Positions 10,396 through 19,712 are shown, numbered from the stretch's first letter. The stretch: 64,000 nucleotides of DNA from BD1-7 clade bacterium (GCA_902705835.1 CACSIN010000012.1:117041-181040), one strand, 5' to 3'. A program made the numbers and translations. The notes: generated from the letters alone by a model not told the origin.

Positions 10396-10899
10396 TTACC
10401 GCAAGGAAACAACCAACTCTAACAGTCTATCGAGTCGCGCATCGGATAGCTGACGATAATCCAGATAGGGGCAAACGATCAACCTCGTGGCCTTATCAAC
10501 GGCAAAATATCGATCCAGCCAAACGACGTTATCAGCGACGCCCAATAATTCAGCACATGCCTTGCCAGCAACGATGTGAACGCCGCCAAAGTTTTCATCC
10601 GGTGGTGAAAAAAGCACCACCATTTCACCGTCAGCACTCAGTAAACGCGAAGCCCGGTATGCTCGCCAGTCATCACCTTCATCGCGAAGTTTTAACCCTA
10701 ACTTGGCGAGAATCACAAAAATTTTGCGCCAATGATTACCGCTCTCGGTAACAATCACATGTTGATCAGCAACCGACACTGGCCGTGTTTTTTCAGGGTA
10801 ATTAAATGGGTTTACTGGCGGCGGGTTAGGCAGATAAACACGCACAGTTGCTGAATGATTACCAAAGCCGCCTGGAGGAAATACTCTGGAAGATGTCAT
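10396..10899 (-). CDS. conserved hypothetical protein
   Basis: A 167-residue cytoplasmic protein without signal peptide or membrane segment. It opens with a Pro/Asn-rich region (RVYLPNPPPVNPFNYPEK), followed by an alpha/beta domain containing VHIVAGKACAELLGV and IVCPYLDYRQLSDARLDRLL. I do not recognise a characterised family. ATG 10899 is preceded by GGAG ten bases away; a GTG seven codons upstream is possible but overlaps that site. It lies 39 bp downstream of the cupin gene on the same strand, so an operon of 11442-10396 is likely. Confidence 0.7.
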   Translation of the reverse strand: MTSSRVFPPGGFGNHSATVRVYLPNPPPVNPFNYPEKTRPVSVADQHVIVTESGNHWRKIFVILAKLGLKLRDEGDDWRAYRASRLLSADGEMVVLFSPPDENFGGVHIVAGKACAELLGVADNVVWLDRYFAVDKATRLIVCPYLDYRQLSDARLDRLLELVVSLR

Positions 10900-10938
10900 C
10901 AAACAATCACTCCGCGCCACCCATGCACTACCTGCAAC

Positions 10939-11442
10939 TTACAAACCTCGAACAAATGCAGATAACGCCTTAAATTCCACAGGCCCAACCAATTCAGCAA
11001 TATCGTCAGCCGTGGCAAAATCCATATCCTCAACAACAAAGCCGGGTACAACGGCTTCGCTGATGAGTCCGTATTCGCCACGTGGAAGATGGCTAGCCTT
11101 CCAATAACCACCTGGCACCAACAACTGCAATTGATGCCCATTGGCCAAATCTGGCCCCAATACAACATGCTGATATTCTCCAGCGGGGGAAACAACGTGA
11201 TAGTGCAGCGGTGCTCCCAGCTGAAAATAATGCATGATATCCGAACGATTGCGATGCCAGTGGCCGGTTGGTTGTTCGTCTGTCAATAAATAGTAAATGG
11301 ACGACGCCGCAGGTCGAGTACCTTCACTCCATTCAACAGATTGGTTAAACCCTGACGCAAAGGTGCGGCGGAAGTATCCGCCCTCTTGATGAGACTCAAG
11401 CTGTAACTGCTGGATCAGTGTGTATTTATCGGGATATTGCAT
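10939..11442 (-). CDS. cupin domain protein (cupin_5/DUF985)
   Basis: A 167-residue single-domain beta-barrel. Motifs typical of the cupin_5 family are ESHQEGGYFRRTF near residue 17, SSIYYLLTDEQPTGHWHRN with candidate metal-binding histidines, HYFQLGAPLHYHVV, and VPGGYWKAS. The family is widespread and structurally characterised, but its enzymatic role is not clear. Full length for the family (about 150-170). ATG start at 11442. Same strand as the hypothetical gene at 10396. Confidence 0.88.
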   Translation of the reverse strand: MQYPDKYTLIQQLQLESHQEGGYFRRTFASGFNQSVEWSEGTRPAASSIYYLLTDEQPTGHWHRNRSDIMHYFQLGAPLHYHVVSPAGEYQHVVLGPDLANGHQLQLLVPGGYWKASHLPRGEYGLISEAVVPGFVVEDMDFATADDIAELVGPVEFKALSAFVRGL

Positions 11443-11518
11443 ATCAGATACCTAGCGTAATGAACAATTCACACCGCATTGCCAGTGCCATGTTTAAGGC
11501 ACCGTACTAGTCGAAAAA

Positions 11519-11782
11519 TTAACTATCCTTCGCCTGAATTCTTGCATTCGCGTGCTCGACAGCACGGTCAAAACGCTCAATCATAAGGGCTTTGGCGTTT
11601 TCAATATCACTCCCTTTCTCAGCAACAACGGCATCGGCAATCAACTGAGGCAAATGTTTCAATCCACAATGCTCGCAACACAGTAATTCGCCATCAAATG
11701 CCATCCATAACGCAGATGCTCTGCGTGTACCACACACTGAGCAGTTTTTATGCGCATTACCTGCCACTTCCTGAATCATCAT
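11519..11782 (-). CDS. small zinc-ribbon-like hypothetical protein
   Basis: An 87-residue protein with two cysteine pairs, NCSVCGTRR (residues 14-17) and CCEHCGLKH (about 35-39), spaced as a treble-clef or zinc-ribbon knuckle, followed by a charged helix. No catalytic motif is seen. Metal binding is inferred from the cysteines. Two consecutive ATG codons are possible starts. It ends 75 bp upstream of the cupin gene on the same strand and begins 31 bp after the M48 protease gene, so it could belong to a transcript from 12653 down to 10396. Confidence 0.7.
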   Translation of the reverse strand: MMIQEVAGNAHKNCSVCGTRRASALWMAFDGELLCCEHCGLKHLPQLIADAVVAEKGSDIENAKALMIERFDRAVEHANARIQAKDS

Positions 11783-11813
11783 AACCTGCTACTCCCGGCT
11801 CAATGTTTGGCCG

Positions 11814-12653
11814 TCAAAATTCGGGTTTTATGCAATCGACAACGACACCTTCAGCAATCGCTTTTTCATACAGCTCACGCGCTTCTGCCTGCTTGTTACC
11901 AAGATCACGAATACGTGTGCCGTGAGCCGGATGTGTCGATAGAAATTCCGGCGGTGCATTGCCACCGGATGACTGCTTCATTTTTTGCCAAAGAGCCACT
12001 GCCTGATCAGGGTTAAAACCGGCTTTCGCCATGATCAGCAAACCAATGTAATCGGCTTCTGTTTCATGCGTGCGGCTATACGGTAAAATAAGGCCATATT
12101 GCGCACCCGCGCCGATAGCAGCTAACGCGTAATCGCCATACTCAACACCGTTTAACGCCACAGCACTGACTTGTTGAGCCGTTTGTGCGGCCATGCCCAT
12201 CGATACACGTTCTGCTCCATGTTTTGCCTGCACATGACCGATTTCATGACCGATAACTGCTGCCAATTGATCCGGTGTTTCAGCCAAACTAATCATTCCA
12301 GTATGTACGCCAATTTTTTTACCAGGTAAAGCGAAGGCATTGGGTGAATCATCGTCAAAGACTTTGACTTCCCATTCGCTTGGGTTCTCTCCGGCCGCTT
12401 TCAGCAATGGTGTGCTCAGACACATCACATAGTCATTAAAGGGTTTGTCTATCGATGGCGGGTTATCGCTTTTCATCTGTGCAAAGCTGGCCTTACCCAT
12501 TTCGTTCATTTGGTCATCACCGACCAAAATCATCTGACTACGGCCAGTGGGAGATGTCGAACAGGCTGTCGCCAACAATAACGTCGACACAGCAACAACT
12601 ACTCTCAGTGGCTGAGTAAGGTATTGATTAAAATTCAACATGCCGATCTGCAT
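11814..12653 (-). CDS. M48 family metalloprotease, lipoprotein
   Basis: A 279-residue periplasmic zinc protease anchored as a lipoprotein: the hydrophobic segment VVVAVSTLLLATAC ends in a lipobox with Cys31. The zinc motif HEIGH is at residues 136-140, and the third ligand is likely Glu197 in HETEADYIG. Family relatives (LoiP/YcaL and related Oma1-like proteins) take part in envelope quality control. The short C-terminal region STHPAHGTRIRDL is the characteristic end of this subfamily. ATG 12653 or 12641 are both usable starts; either keeps the signal peptide. Confidence 0.93.
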   Translation of the reverse strand: MQIGMLNFNQYLTQPLRVVVAVSTLLLATACSTSPTGRSQMILVGDDQMNEMGKASFAQMKSDNPPSIDKPFNDYVMCLSTPLLKAAGENPSEWEVKVFDDDSPNAFALPGKKIGVHTGMISLAETPDQLAAVIGHEIGHVQAKHGAERVSMGMAAQTAQQVSAVALNGVEYGDYALAAIGAGAQYGLILPYSRTHETEADYIGLLIMAKAGFNPDQAVALWQKMKQSSGGNAPPEFLSTHPAHGTRIRDLGNKQAEARELYEKAIAEGVVVDCIKPEF

Positions 12654-12924
12654 AGAAAGCCCCTATAAACAATAATAATTCCGCTGGAGACACTATCAAA
12701 AACGTGCTGATTCTATCAGGCAAACTCTAACAGACAAATCACAACTGAAAAATTTGTAAGATGTACTGAGCTAACGCATTTCGACCAAAACAAGTGCCAG
12801 TGCTCGAACACATACGATCGACTTTCCGAAACACGTATAAAAGTTAAATCCGGTGCTACAGTTCTCGGATAACCAATAGCTAATAAGTTAGGGAACCTGC
12901 TGTTTTATAACATAAAGCGGTAAT

Positions 12925-12965
12925 TTGATATGCATCAAATCAAAAAGCCGGTAGCCACCTATATT
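12925..12965 (+). promoter_or_regulatory. FNR/Anr-dependent class II promoter
   Basis: The 14-mer TTGATATGCATCAA at 12925-12938 is a perfect match to the FNR consensus TTGATnnnnATCAA. A sigma-70 -10 element TATATT lies at 12960-12965, placing a start site near 12972-12973. The operator centre (12931.5) is then 41.5 bases upstream, the standard class II activation spacing, and no good -35 hexamer is needed. The promoter faces the oxygen-binding MBL-fold gene at 13000. Confidence 0.8.
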
Positions 12966-12999
12966 TCATTCGTTTTGTGCCACTGCTCGGACGACAACA

Positions 13000-13800
13000 A
13001 TGCCACTTATACTCGAAGACGACGCCACAATACTGTATGAAAAAGACGGCCATACCTGCATTGCATTCACGCATTTGGTTGCCGGCCACGGCATCCAGGC
13101 CAACCAGTTTCTTATTATTGACGAAGGCCGTGCAGCACTTATCGACCCCGGTGGCGATTTAACCTACACCCCGCTATCAATTGAACTGAGTAAACGCGTG
13201 GATGTAGGCCATCTCGACTATATTTTTGCGTCCCATCAAGATCCGGATATCATTGCCTCCCTGCCACGCTGGATTATGCATACCGACTGCAAGATCGTCA
13301 CATCCAAACTGTGGTCACGGTTCCTTCCGCACTTAGCATCAACCTTCGTTACTAACCGCATTAACAGTAATATTGAAGAACGGATTATTTCGGTACCTGA
13401 TCACGGCACATGCATTGATTTTGGCCGCTCAGAGATCAAGGTTGTTCCGGCACACTTTCTGCATTCTGTCGGCAATTTCCAGTTTTACGATCCAGTCTCC
13501 AAAATACTGTTTTCGGGCGATATGGGCGCATCACTCGTCGATGATGATGCCAATCAACCCGTTACTGATTTCAAAGCCCATATTCCCCACATGGAAGGGT
13601 TTCATCAACGCTATATGGCATCCAACAAAGCCTGTCGTCTATGGGCAAATATGGTGTCGTCAATGGATGTTGAGATGATTGTTCCGCAACATGGTAGCCC
13701 CTTTATCGGTAAACCCATGGTCGATGAATTTCTCAAATGGATTAGCGCACTCCCTTGCGGGCTCGACATCATGACAGAACAGGATTTCCGCTGCCCTTGA
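13000..13800 (+). CDS. oxygen-binding di-iron protein, MBL-fold (ODP/flavodiiron-like)
   Basis: A 266-residue metallo-beta-lactamase fold protein without the flavodoxin or rubredoxin partner domains of full flavodiiron proteins. The first metal motif is SHQDPD (His79, Asp81, Asp83) instead of the hydrolase HxHxDH, as in the ODP and flavodiiron families. Further ligand candidates are in PAHFLHSVG, FSGDMG and PQHGSPF. Such proteins bind O2 at a di-iron site and serve in oxygen sensing or detoxification. The perfect FNR operator upstream predicts expression when oxygen is low, consistent with that role. It stands alone as a single-gene unit. Confidence 0.87.
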   Translation: MPLILEDDATILYEKDGHTCIAFTHLVAGHGIQANQFLIIDEGRAALIDPGGDLTYTPLSIELSKRVDVGHLDYIFASHQDPDIIASLPRWIMHTDCKIVTSKLWSRFLPHLASTFVTNRINSNIEERIISVPDHGTCIDFGRSEIKVVPAHFLHSVGNFQFYDPVSKILFSGDMGASLVDDDANQPVTDFKAHIPHMEGFHQRYMASNKACRLWANMVSSMDVEMIVPQHGSPFIGKPMVDEFLKWISALPCGLDIMTEQDFRCP

Positions 13801-13923
13801 TGAGCTCATAAACCTGTGGGTCGGAGACTAATAGGCAAGGCGAGGAAGGAAAGGAAAAACCCAATCGCTACAAATCGATAGCAAGAAGGTAACAAGGCAC
13901 TGAACAAACGCCTTCAATTACCA

Positions 13924-14499
13924 TCAACGTTTATTGCCTGAATGGCGGGTTGACGACAAACGAGCCACGAGAACTCCAGCAATCAACCCCATCAAATGAC
14001 CATCCCAAGATACGTTACGGCCTTGTGGGAGAATTCCCCAAATCAAACCGCCATAAATCAAAATAACAGCCACAGAAATAACCACCGAAGAAAGACTGGG
14101 TGAATACCAACTGCGCATTAACAAATAGCCAAAATAACCAAAAATCAGGCCGCTGGCCCCAACATGGTAATAGGGTCTTCCGAAGACCCAAAGCAGCCCT
14201 CCCCCGATAACCATGATCATCAATGTCACCTCGATAAAGCGGCTATTTCCGCGCAACGATATCAACACCGAAAAGGCAACAAGCGGCAACGTGTTAGATA
14301 GCAAGTGAGGGATATCCACATGCAAAAATGGCATAGTCGCAATACCCCACAACCCACTGACATGCCGTGGATACAACTTCGGGATCACATCCAGAAAACC
14401 GGCAAAACCCAGTATAGAAATACCCCAGACCGCAGCCACAAACACCGTTGCTGCTGTAAAACGACTCATTGCTTTTTCAGACGTGCCCGAGCGAGCCAT
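13924..14499 (-). CDS. rhomboid family intramembrane serine protease
   Basis: A compact 191-residue, six-helix membrane protein. The catalytic dyad is visible: Ser in GASGLIFGYFGYLL and His in WDGHLMGLIAG; the oxyanion-side His and Asn are in HVDIPHLLSN. Rhomboids cut transmembrane segments of substrate proteins within the lipid bilayer. The protein lacks the extra cytoplasmic domain of GlpG. ATG 14499 is preferred to the ATG two codons upstream by family length. The neighbouring retropepsin gene on the same strand ends 79 bp upstream of it, giving a small membrane-protease pair. Confidence 0.92.
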   Translation of the reverse strand: MARSGTSEKAMSRFTAATVFVAAVWGISILGFAGFLDVIPKLYPRHVSGLWGIATMPFLHVDIPHLLSNTLPLVAFSVLISLRGNSRFIEVTLMIMVIGGGLLWVFGRPYYHVGASGLIFGYFGYLLMRSWYSPSLSSVVISVAVILIYGGLIWGILPQGRNVSWDGHLMGLIAGVLVARLSSTRHSGNKR

Positions 14500-14577
14500 A
14501 TGCATTCCTTTATTCGTTCACTGAATTAAGCTCTTTTGTAACAACTAAACATCTGCCCGCGGCAACTTTGCTCAGTT

Positions 14578-15168
14578 TTACTGATCCCAAGGCATCGATA
14601 AGGTGCCTTCTTTTTTCTGCACCAACTGTAAGTCATTTCCCACTTGCATAAGACGAACATTTCGCAAAAAACTCACGCCGAGTAATACCTGGTCACCCTG
14701 CATATTCGGTAATATCGAGCCGCTGATATCCATCAACTCAATGTTACCGACTCTGATGGTATCTATCCGGGTCGTCCAAGCTTTGGCGTTGCCATTGGCC
14801 GTTTGCGCAATCAATTCTCCGCGCTTCCAAAGCCCGAGATACGATGCAAGAGACTCAGGCACTGCCACTGACGTTGCCCCTGTATCTAGCAGAAAGTTAA
14901 CCTGTTTATCATTGATATACCCGGAAAACACATAATGCCCTTGGCCATCGCTTTTTAGCGTAACCGTACGTTCATACTCACTCTCATGGGCAATCGGCAA
15001 CGGTGCAGCGCCGTCACGCAACGGTTCCTCAGCGTTGTAATGCGTATGCAACAACCAACCGATCACCATAAAACCTAGAGCCAGCGGCATCCACAACCAA
15101 ATCGATGATACTTTTTTTGATGAACCGGTAATATCCGGGGGTAATTGATCTGACATAGGTAAACACAT
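14578..15168 (-). CDS. membrane-anchored retropepsin-like aspartic protease
   Basis: A 196-residue protein with one N-terminal transmembrane segment (about 23-41, IWLWMPLALGFMVIGWLLH) and a clan AA aspartic protease domain with the active site FLLDTGATSVAVPE, the second motif VGNIELMDISGSI and the closing segment VLLGVSFLRNVRLMQ. One DTG motif per chain means it must dimerise to be active. The family is common in proteobacteria; substrates are unknown. Same strand as and just upstream of the rhomboid gene. A second ATG at 15156 is an equally good start. Confidence 0.9.
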   Translation of the reverse strand: MCLPMSDQLPPDITGSSKKVSSIWLWMPLALGFMVIGWLLHTHYNAEEPLRDGAAPLPIAHESEYERTVTLKSDGQGHYVFSGYINDKQVNFLLDTGATSVAVPESLASYLGLWKRGELIAQTANGNAKAWTTRIDTIRVGNIELMDISGSILPNMQGDQVLLGVSFLRNVRLMQVGNDLQLVQKKEGTLSMPWDQ

Positions 15169-15243
15169 CTTAAGAAGAACAAAGCAGAGTGATTCTAACA
15201 GCTTTTCAACGGATGTAGAGTATCGAGATCAGTATCACGCAGG

Positions 15244-15268
15244 CAAAAAAATACCGGGCATTGCCCGG
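15244..15268 (-). terminator. rho-independent terminator of the TSP3-repeat gene
   Basis: On the minus strand a six-base-pair G/C-rich stem (CCGGGC/GCCCGG, three-base loop) is followed by a run of seven T. It lies 22-46 bases beyond the stop codon of the large secreted protein gene. Confidence 0.88.
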
Positions 15269-15289
15269 CATTTCATAACACTAGTGGGT

Positions 15290-18223
15290 TTACAGACGGC
15301 GTCTGAATCCCCAAAGACCTAACAAGCCTAGTGACAACCAAAGGTGGAATTCACCAACCACAACATTTTTGATGATGTTATCAATCGTGCCGCCGGTTGT
15401 ACTGAAGCAGAAGTTGTTGCCAGTACCTGCGTAAGATCGATCTATTGCACCATCATCCCAGCAAGAACCGTTGGCATCTGTATATTCAAAGGCACCAACA
15501 TCACAGCCGTTGCCAAATGGACGATGCCATCCGCGTTGATCTTCATCAGCCATATTACATTCAGCCGCAGGAATGACATCACGAAGGCCAGGGTAATCAT
15601 CCTTTTTAACCGTCGATTCCATAATCGGTAATGTACGGGTCATGCCACCGTCACTGCCCAAAACAGTATTTACAAACTTGCTTGCTGTATTTTCAGGCAT
15701 CACCTTACTGGTTTGTTCGCTAGCAACTTCATTATTGAATGTCATCGCAAAGTTGGTTTCATTACCGCCATTCGCCGCGTAGTAAACACCAGCGTTGCCA
15801 TCAGTACCGATTCGGTTGTAGCCATTGTCGGTAATCTGCGACGATGAATAGGTGCGAATCGTACGACCATTTTTGCTGCTGTCATTTGAACCAGCATCAT
15901 CATTGACAACAAGGCTGCGAGACAAGACTAGGTTACCCGTTGAACCACCGGAATCACCCAGCACGATGCTACGCTCCCAAGAGCCTGATGTTGTATCGAG
16001 CAACGAGTTGTTCACGACTGTGCAGTATTCACAGTTAACTGTTGCACCATCACGGATAAAGAAGGCCCCACCATTGTTGGTTGCAGTGTTTGCGGTAACC
16101 GTTGAATTCACTAGGAACACGTTAACGCCATTGCCGACTGCGTAAATTGCACCGCCACCAGCTTTAGCACCATCGCTATTGGTTGAGACATTGTTGTTAA
16201 CCGTGACGCGATCCATTGTCAGTGTACTGCCACCAGACACACCGATCGCACCACCGCGACCACTGGTTGACTTGTTCCATTCAAACGTTGAATCACTTAC
16301 CGTCACGTTTGAGTTTTCAATCATCAAAGCACCGCCGATCGCATCAGCACCAGAAACCCGGTTACCTTGGAAGGTCACATTAGTGATCTCAACCGTAGAA
16401 TTGGTATCAATTTTGATCGCACCACCGTGATTGTTCGTAGCCGTGCGAGCACTACCCGAGAAGTACAACTTATCCAGACGCACAGTCTCATCACCGGTAT
16501 CTCGAATCAACAGAATCAAATCTGTATTCGTCCCCTGAATATCATCTGCCGTTGGCGTTACACCGTTGGCAAACTTATTCGTGTCATCACCAGCGATATC
16601 ACCACTGATAACTGTCGGATATAACGACAGCTTGGCTTCGCTAAGTTTCGTTTCACCGTCAAAGTCCGTGCCTTTACCAAAGAAACCACCATAAATGCTG
16701 ATTGCCTGGCCAATAGTGAATCGCCCAGATGCTGGCGTATAAACACCCTGTGCCAACCAGATTTGATCACCAGGGGCTACCGCAGCAGTAATACCTTCTT
16801 CTAGTGTTTTGAAAGCAGTCGCCCAGCTAAGGCCATTACCACTGGAACCGACCTTTTTATCAACATAAAGTGTAATGGCCGTGCTATCTGCTCCCGGGTT
16901 TAAGAAATCGGGTGTGCCCGTGCCACGCGGATCAAATTCGGATTCAACGTTACCATCATCGTTACCAATAGATGGGTTATTGTCGTTGTCATCCAAGTAG
17001 GCAGGAACGCCATCGTTGTCATTGTCCGCATACGGATCACCACCAAACTCATCCGCATCCGCTACACCGTCATTATCGGCATCATTGTCGTTAGTGTTGG
17101 CAATACCATCGCCATCATCATCGGTATCACATGCATTGCCGATACCGTCGTTATCAGGAATATCCAACTGATTGGTGTTAGCAACAAACTGACAGTTATC
17201 TGAACCATCGGCAACGCTATCGTTGTCGTCGTCGCTGTCACAAACATCGCCTTGCGCATCGCCGTCGTTGTTTGCTTGATTAGAGTTAGTGACAAGTGGG
17301 CAGTTATCAGCGTTATCAGCAACAGTATCGTTGTCATCATCGCTGTCACAAGCATTACCTTGCGAGTCGCCATCGGTATTCAGCTGATCGTTGTTGGATA
17401 CTAATGGGCAGTTATCTGATGTATCTGCACGTCCATCGTTATCATCGTCGGTATCACAAACATCTCCCTGTGAATCACCGTCATTATTGGCCTGATTACT
17501 ATTGGCTGCATTCGGGCAGTTATCTTCGCCATCATGCTTACCATCATTATCGGCGTCACCAAAAACACTCCAAGTACGATCTGCCGTCGCCGAGGCTAGG
17601 TTGGAGTTTGCGCCTGCAGTTGCCCGAACTTTACATGTCCCTGCAGAAGTAAAGTTAACTGTCGTCCCGCTTACTGAACAACCAGAACTCCCAGATGCAA
17701 GAGAAAATGAAATGCCTACACCTGTATTTGCAACCGAATCCGACGTTTTAGCAACAGCGCTTAATGCTGCGTTGGAGCCCGACATAGCAGTCGTCGCACC
17801 CGTATTTTGCCAAATGACTTTTTGATTAAGCTTGATGATTTCCCGTGGCCAAGTCTTACTACTAAAAGAACGATCGGCATAATATTCAATGTTACAGGCG
17901 ACTTTTGCGCCACTTTTTGTGCGTAGCGTTGCTTCTGCCTTTGCATCTCCACAACCACTGCCTTTTGTGATTTTTTTCGAATTCACATCGTTATTGAAGT
18001 AGCAATCGCCACCCTTTATTTCGATACGAGCGTCACGAGAACATAAGCCATTTTGAGCGCCATAGTCCGACAAAGCATAAATCGTCCCAAGTGACGAATT
18101 TGCATTTGCAGACGAGACACCTGTAGTTTGACGACGAAATTCATCGGCAGATAAAGCGACTCCGCTAGCTGCCATAAGAAACAGTGCTACGACTGTTTTC
18201 CCTGTTAAAGAGAACGAGCCCAT
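15290..18223 (-). CDS. large secreted protein: thrombospondin type 3 repeats + right-handed beta-helix + C-terminal anchor
   Basis: A 977-residue cell-surface protein. It has a signal peptide (MGSFSLTGKTVVALFL, then ASGVALSADEF), a Cys-containing N-terminal domain, about five Ca-binding thrombospondin type 3 repeats (pattern DxDxDGxxDxxDNCP, about residues 225-430), and a polymorphic right-handed beta-helix region (GGAI/GGAF repeats, about 590-850) ending in the choice-of-anchor Q signature RGWHRPFGNGCDVGAFEY. The C terminus is a hydrophobic helix followed by FRRRL, like a PEP-CTERM/IPTL-type sorting tail. GGAG seven bases before ATG 18223 sets the start. It likely binds calcium and acts in adhesion or as a surface-displayed polysaccharide-binding protein; the exact role is unknown. 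Confidence 0.88.
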   Translation of the reverse strand: MGSFSLTGKTVVALFLMAASGVALSADEFRRQTTGVSSANANSSLGTIYALSDYGAQNGLCSRDARIEIKGGDCYFNNDVNSKKITKGSGCGDAKAEATLRTKSGAKVACNIEYYADRSFSSKTWPREIIKLNQKVIWQNTGATTAMSGSNAALSAVAKTSDSVANTGVGISFSLASGSSGCSVSGTTVNFTSAGTCKVRATAGANSNLASATADRTWSVFGDADNDGKHDGEDNCPNAANSNQANNDGDSQGDVCDTDDDNDGRADTSDNCPLVSNNDQLNTDGDSQGNACDSDDDNDTVADNADNCPLVTNSNQANNDGDAQGDVCDSDDDNDSVADGSDNCQFVANTNQLDIPDNDGIGNACDTDDDGDGIANTNDNDADNDGVADADEFGGDPYADNDNDGVPAYLDDNDNNPSIGNDDGNVESEFDPRGTGTPDFLNPGADSTAITLYVDKKVGSSGNGLSWATAFKTLEEGITAAVAPGDQIWLAQGVYTPASGRFTIGQAISIYGGFFGKGTDFDGETKLSEAKLSLYPTVISGDIAGDDTNKFANGVTPTADDIQGTNTDLILLIRDTGDETVRLDKLYFSGSARTATNNHGGAIKIDTNSTVEITNVTFQGNRVSGADAIGGALMIENSNVTVSDSTFEWNKSTSGRGGAIGVSGGSTLTMDRVTVNNNVSTNSDGAKAGGGAIYAVGNGVNVFLVNSTVTANTATNNGGAFFIRDGATVNCEYCTVVNNSLLDTTSGSWERSIVLGDSGGSTGNLVLSRSLVVNDDAGSNDSSKNGRTIRTYSSSQITDNGYNRIGTDGNAGVYYAANGGNETNFAMTFNNEVASEQTSKVMPENTASKFVNTVLGSDGGMTRTLPIMESTVKKDDYPGLRDVIPAAECNMADEDQRGWHRPFGNGCDVGAFEYTDANGSCWDDGAIDRSYAGTGNNFCFSTTGGTIDNIIKNVVVGEFHLWLSLGLLGLWGFRRRL

Positions 18224-18666
18224 AACGACACTCCTAAGCCTTTGAATAGTTATTATTATGCGAGGCCAAACAGACAAACCATTGACACAACAGCAACTTG
18301 CAGGGAAATTACTATAATTGTGCTAAGGAAATTGACACTCATCCAAGCCATTATTATTTACTTATCGGCCTGCTCGATGAAAAGCACTATAAGATCACTA
18401 TTAAATGCCTCAGACCTTTAAAGTGCTTTTATTTATAAATCTATTTCCAATTCTATAGATACAATGTATCACAATGGAAGTATATATTTATACGAATTAG
18501 CTATCAAAACACCGCCATGTGGGTATTTCGAAATAAGCTAGGCTCTTCAGGGCAAAAAACCTCGATACGCCAAGCTAAACTCTTTATATGTTGAAGAGCG
18601 CACAAGATAAAGTAAATAAATATAACCTTCCAATGAGCCCTAAATCACCAAAACCGAGAATTCCAA
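18224..18666. other. AT-rich intergenic region between two minus-strand genes
   Basis: About 440 bp without a convincing coding frame. It contains the leader and promoter region of the large secreted protein gene and the 3' flank of the reductase-like gene. No clear operator, terminator or RNA structure was identified. Confidence 0.5.
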
Positions 18667-19476
18667 TTAAAGGATAAAAGGCACAATCGCGCGTCTTTTA
18701 GCCGGATACTCCTCCGCAAACGTGTCCCGATACCACTGATGCGCATTACGGGCCTGCAACACAAGAGGCAAGCACACCCATACCGCATAAACCCCACCAA
18801 GAAAGCTCCAGCTCATGATCGCAAAACCAATCCATTCCAAGCATTCCCCCATATAATTGGGGCACGAAACCCAGCGAAACCATTTACCCCGCGGAATCTT
18901 GTAACCCGTTTCGCCCGGTTTACGCAGGTTGATCAATATATTATCTGACTGGATATTGATCACAAAACCAATCACAAACATCGCAGCGCCAATAAGGAAG
19001 CGTGGGTCCCACAGCCACTCCACTGGGTAGCTTTTCAACGATCCAAAATAATGCCCCACCAAATACCCATTGACGATATAGAAGGCCATTGAAGAGAGCA
19101 TGGATATGACCGGCATGGTTTTGCCATTGACCTTAATCCGGTATGGGAATATCAGTGCTCGATTGATGTAGTGCATCACAAAAAATGCCACCATCACCGC
19201 CGATGCATTCCAACCATGAGAGCCCGTCAGAAAGAAATACAACACCACGATCAGAATCGGAATTTCCATAATGATCCAACCCGCACGCTTGTTGATACTG
19301 CCGCCCAGTTTACGAATCGTAGAATTCTCAATCCGATTACTGATCGGCTGATGGTCACCCACCAAAATCAGTAGGCCGCTAAAAAGGGCAAACGCCAGCC
19401 AATAATCCAAAAACAGGTTAAATTGATCCAGGCTTACTGCCTGTAACTGCTGCAGTGTATCCATTACAACTGACAT
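18667..19476 (-). CDS. steroid 5-alpha-reductase-like membrane protein (SRD5A/DUF1295 type)
   Basis: A 269-residue integral membrane protein with six to seven hydrophobic segments. The C-terminal signature GYKIPRGKWFRWVSCPNYMGECLEWIGFA is the conserved NADPH-binding region of 3-oxo-5-alpha-steroid 4-dehydrogenases, with LxxLRKPGETGY just before it and a WY..F.EEYP.KRRAIVPF tail. Bacterial members reduce conjugated enones of steroids or isoprenoids, but the substrate here is unknown. I place the start at ATG 19476, with GAGGAG upstream; the frame is open 20 codons further. It is divergent from a LuxR-type regulator across 350 bp. Confidence 0.87.
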   Translation of the reverse strand: MSVVMDTLQQLQAVSLDQFNLFLDYWLAFALFSGLLILVGDHQPISNRIENSTIRKLGGSINKRAGWIIMEIPILIVVLYFFLTGSHGWNASAVMVAFFVMHYINRALIFPYRIKVNGKTMPVISMLSSMAFYIVNGYLVGHYFGSLKSYPVEWLWDPRFLIGAAMFVIGFVINIQSDNILINLRKPGETGYKIPRGKWFRWVSCPNYMGECLEWIGFAIMSWSFLGGVYAVWVCLPLVLQARNAHQWYRDTFAEEYPAKRRAIVPFIL

Positions 19477-19690
19477 GAAAGCGGCTCCTCTATATTGGCG
19501 ATTAACTCGCAGCCAAGCGAGATATTGATAAATCACAATCGACGAGTCTGTGTATCACTCGGGTAATACCTTAGGAATCACAAGAGTCTCATCGTTAAAG
19601 TCATTATTGTAGGCAACTCAAAGCCCGCCCCTCACCATGTATTTGCATGATAAACCGCAAAAAATATTACTATTTTTAACGTTGTTCTCG

Positions 19691-19712
19691 GCATCATCAA
19701 AACTGATGATGC
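19691..19712. promoter_or_regulatory. perfect palindrome between reductase and LuxR genes
   Basis: Two eight-base arms GCATCATC and GATGATGC are separated by six bases. The site is in the 350-bp divergent intergenic region, 115 bp upstream of the LuxR gene. It could be an operator for that regulator or a short hairpin. No independent support. Confidence 0.35.

Noticed and set aside
17050..17550. Tandem repeats that could suggest a CRISPR array
   Set aside because: They are coding thrombospondin type 3 repeats (DNCP motifs) in the minus-strand gene; units vary and have no spacers.
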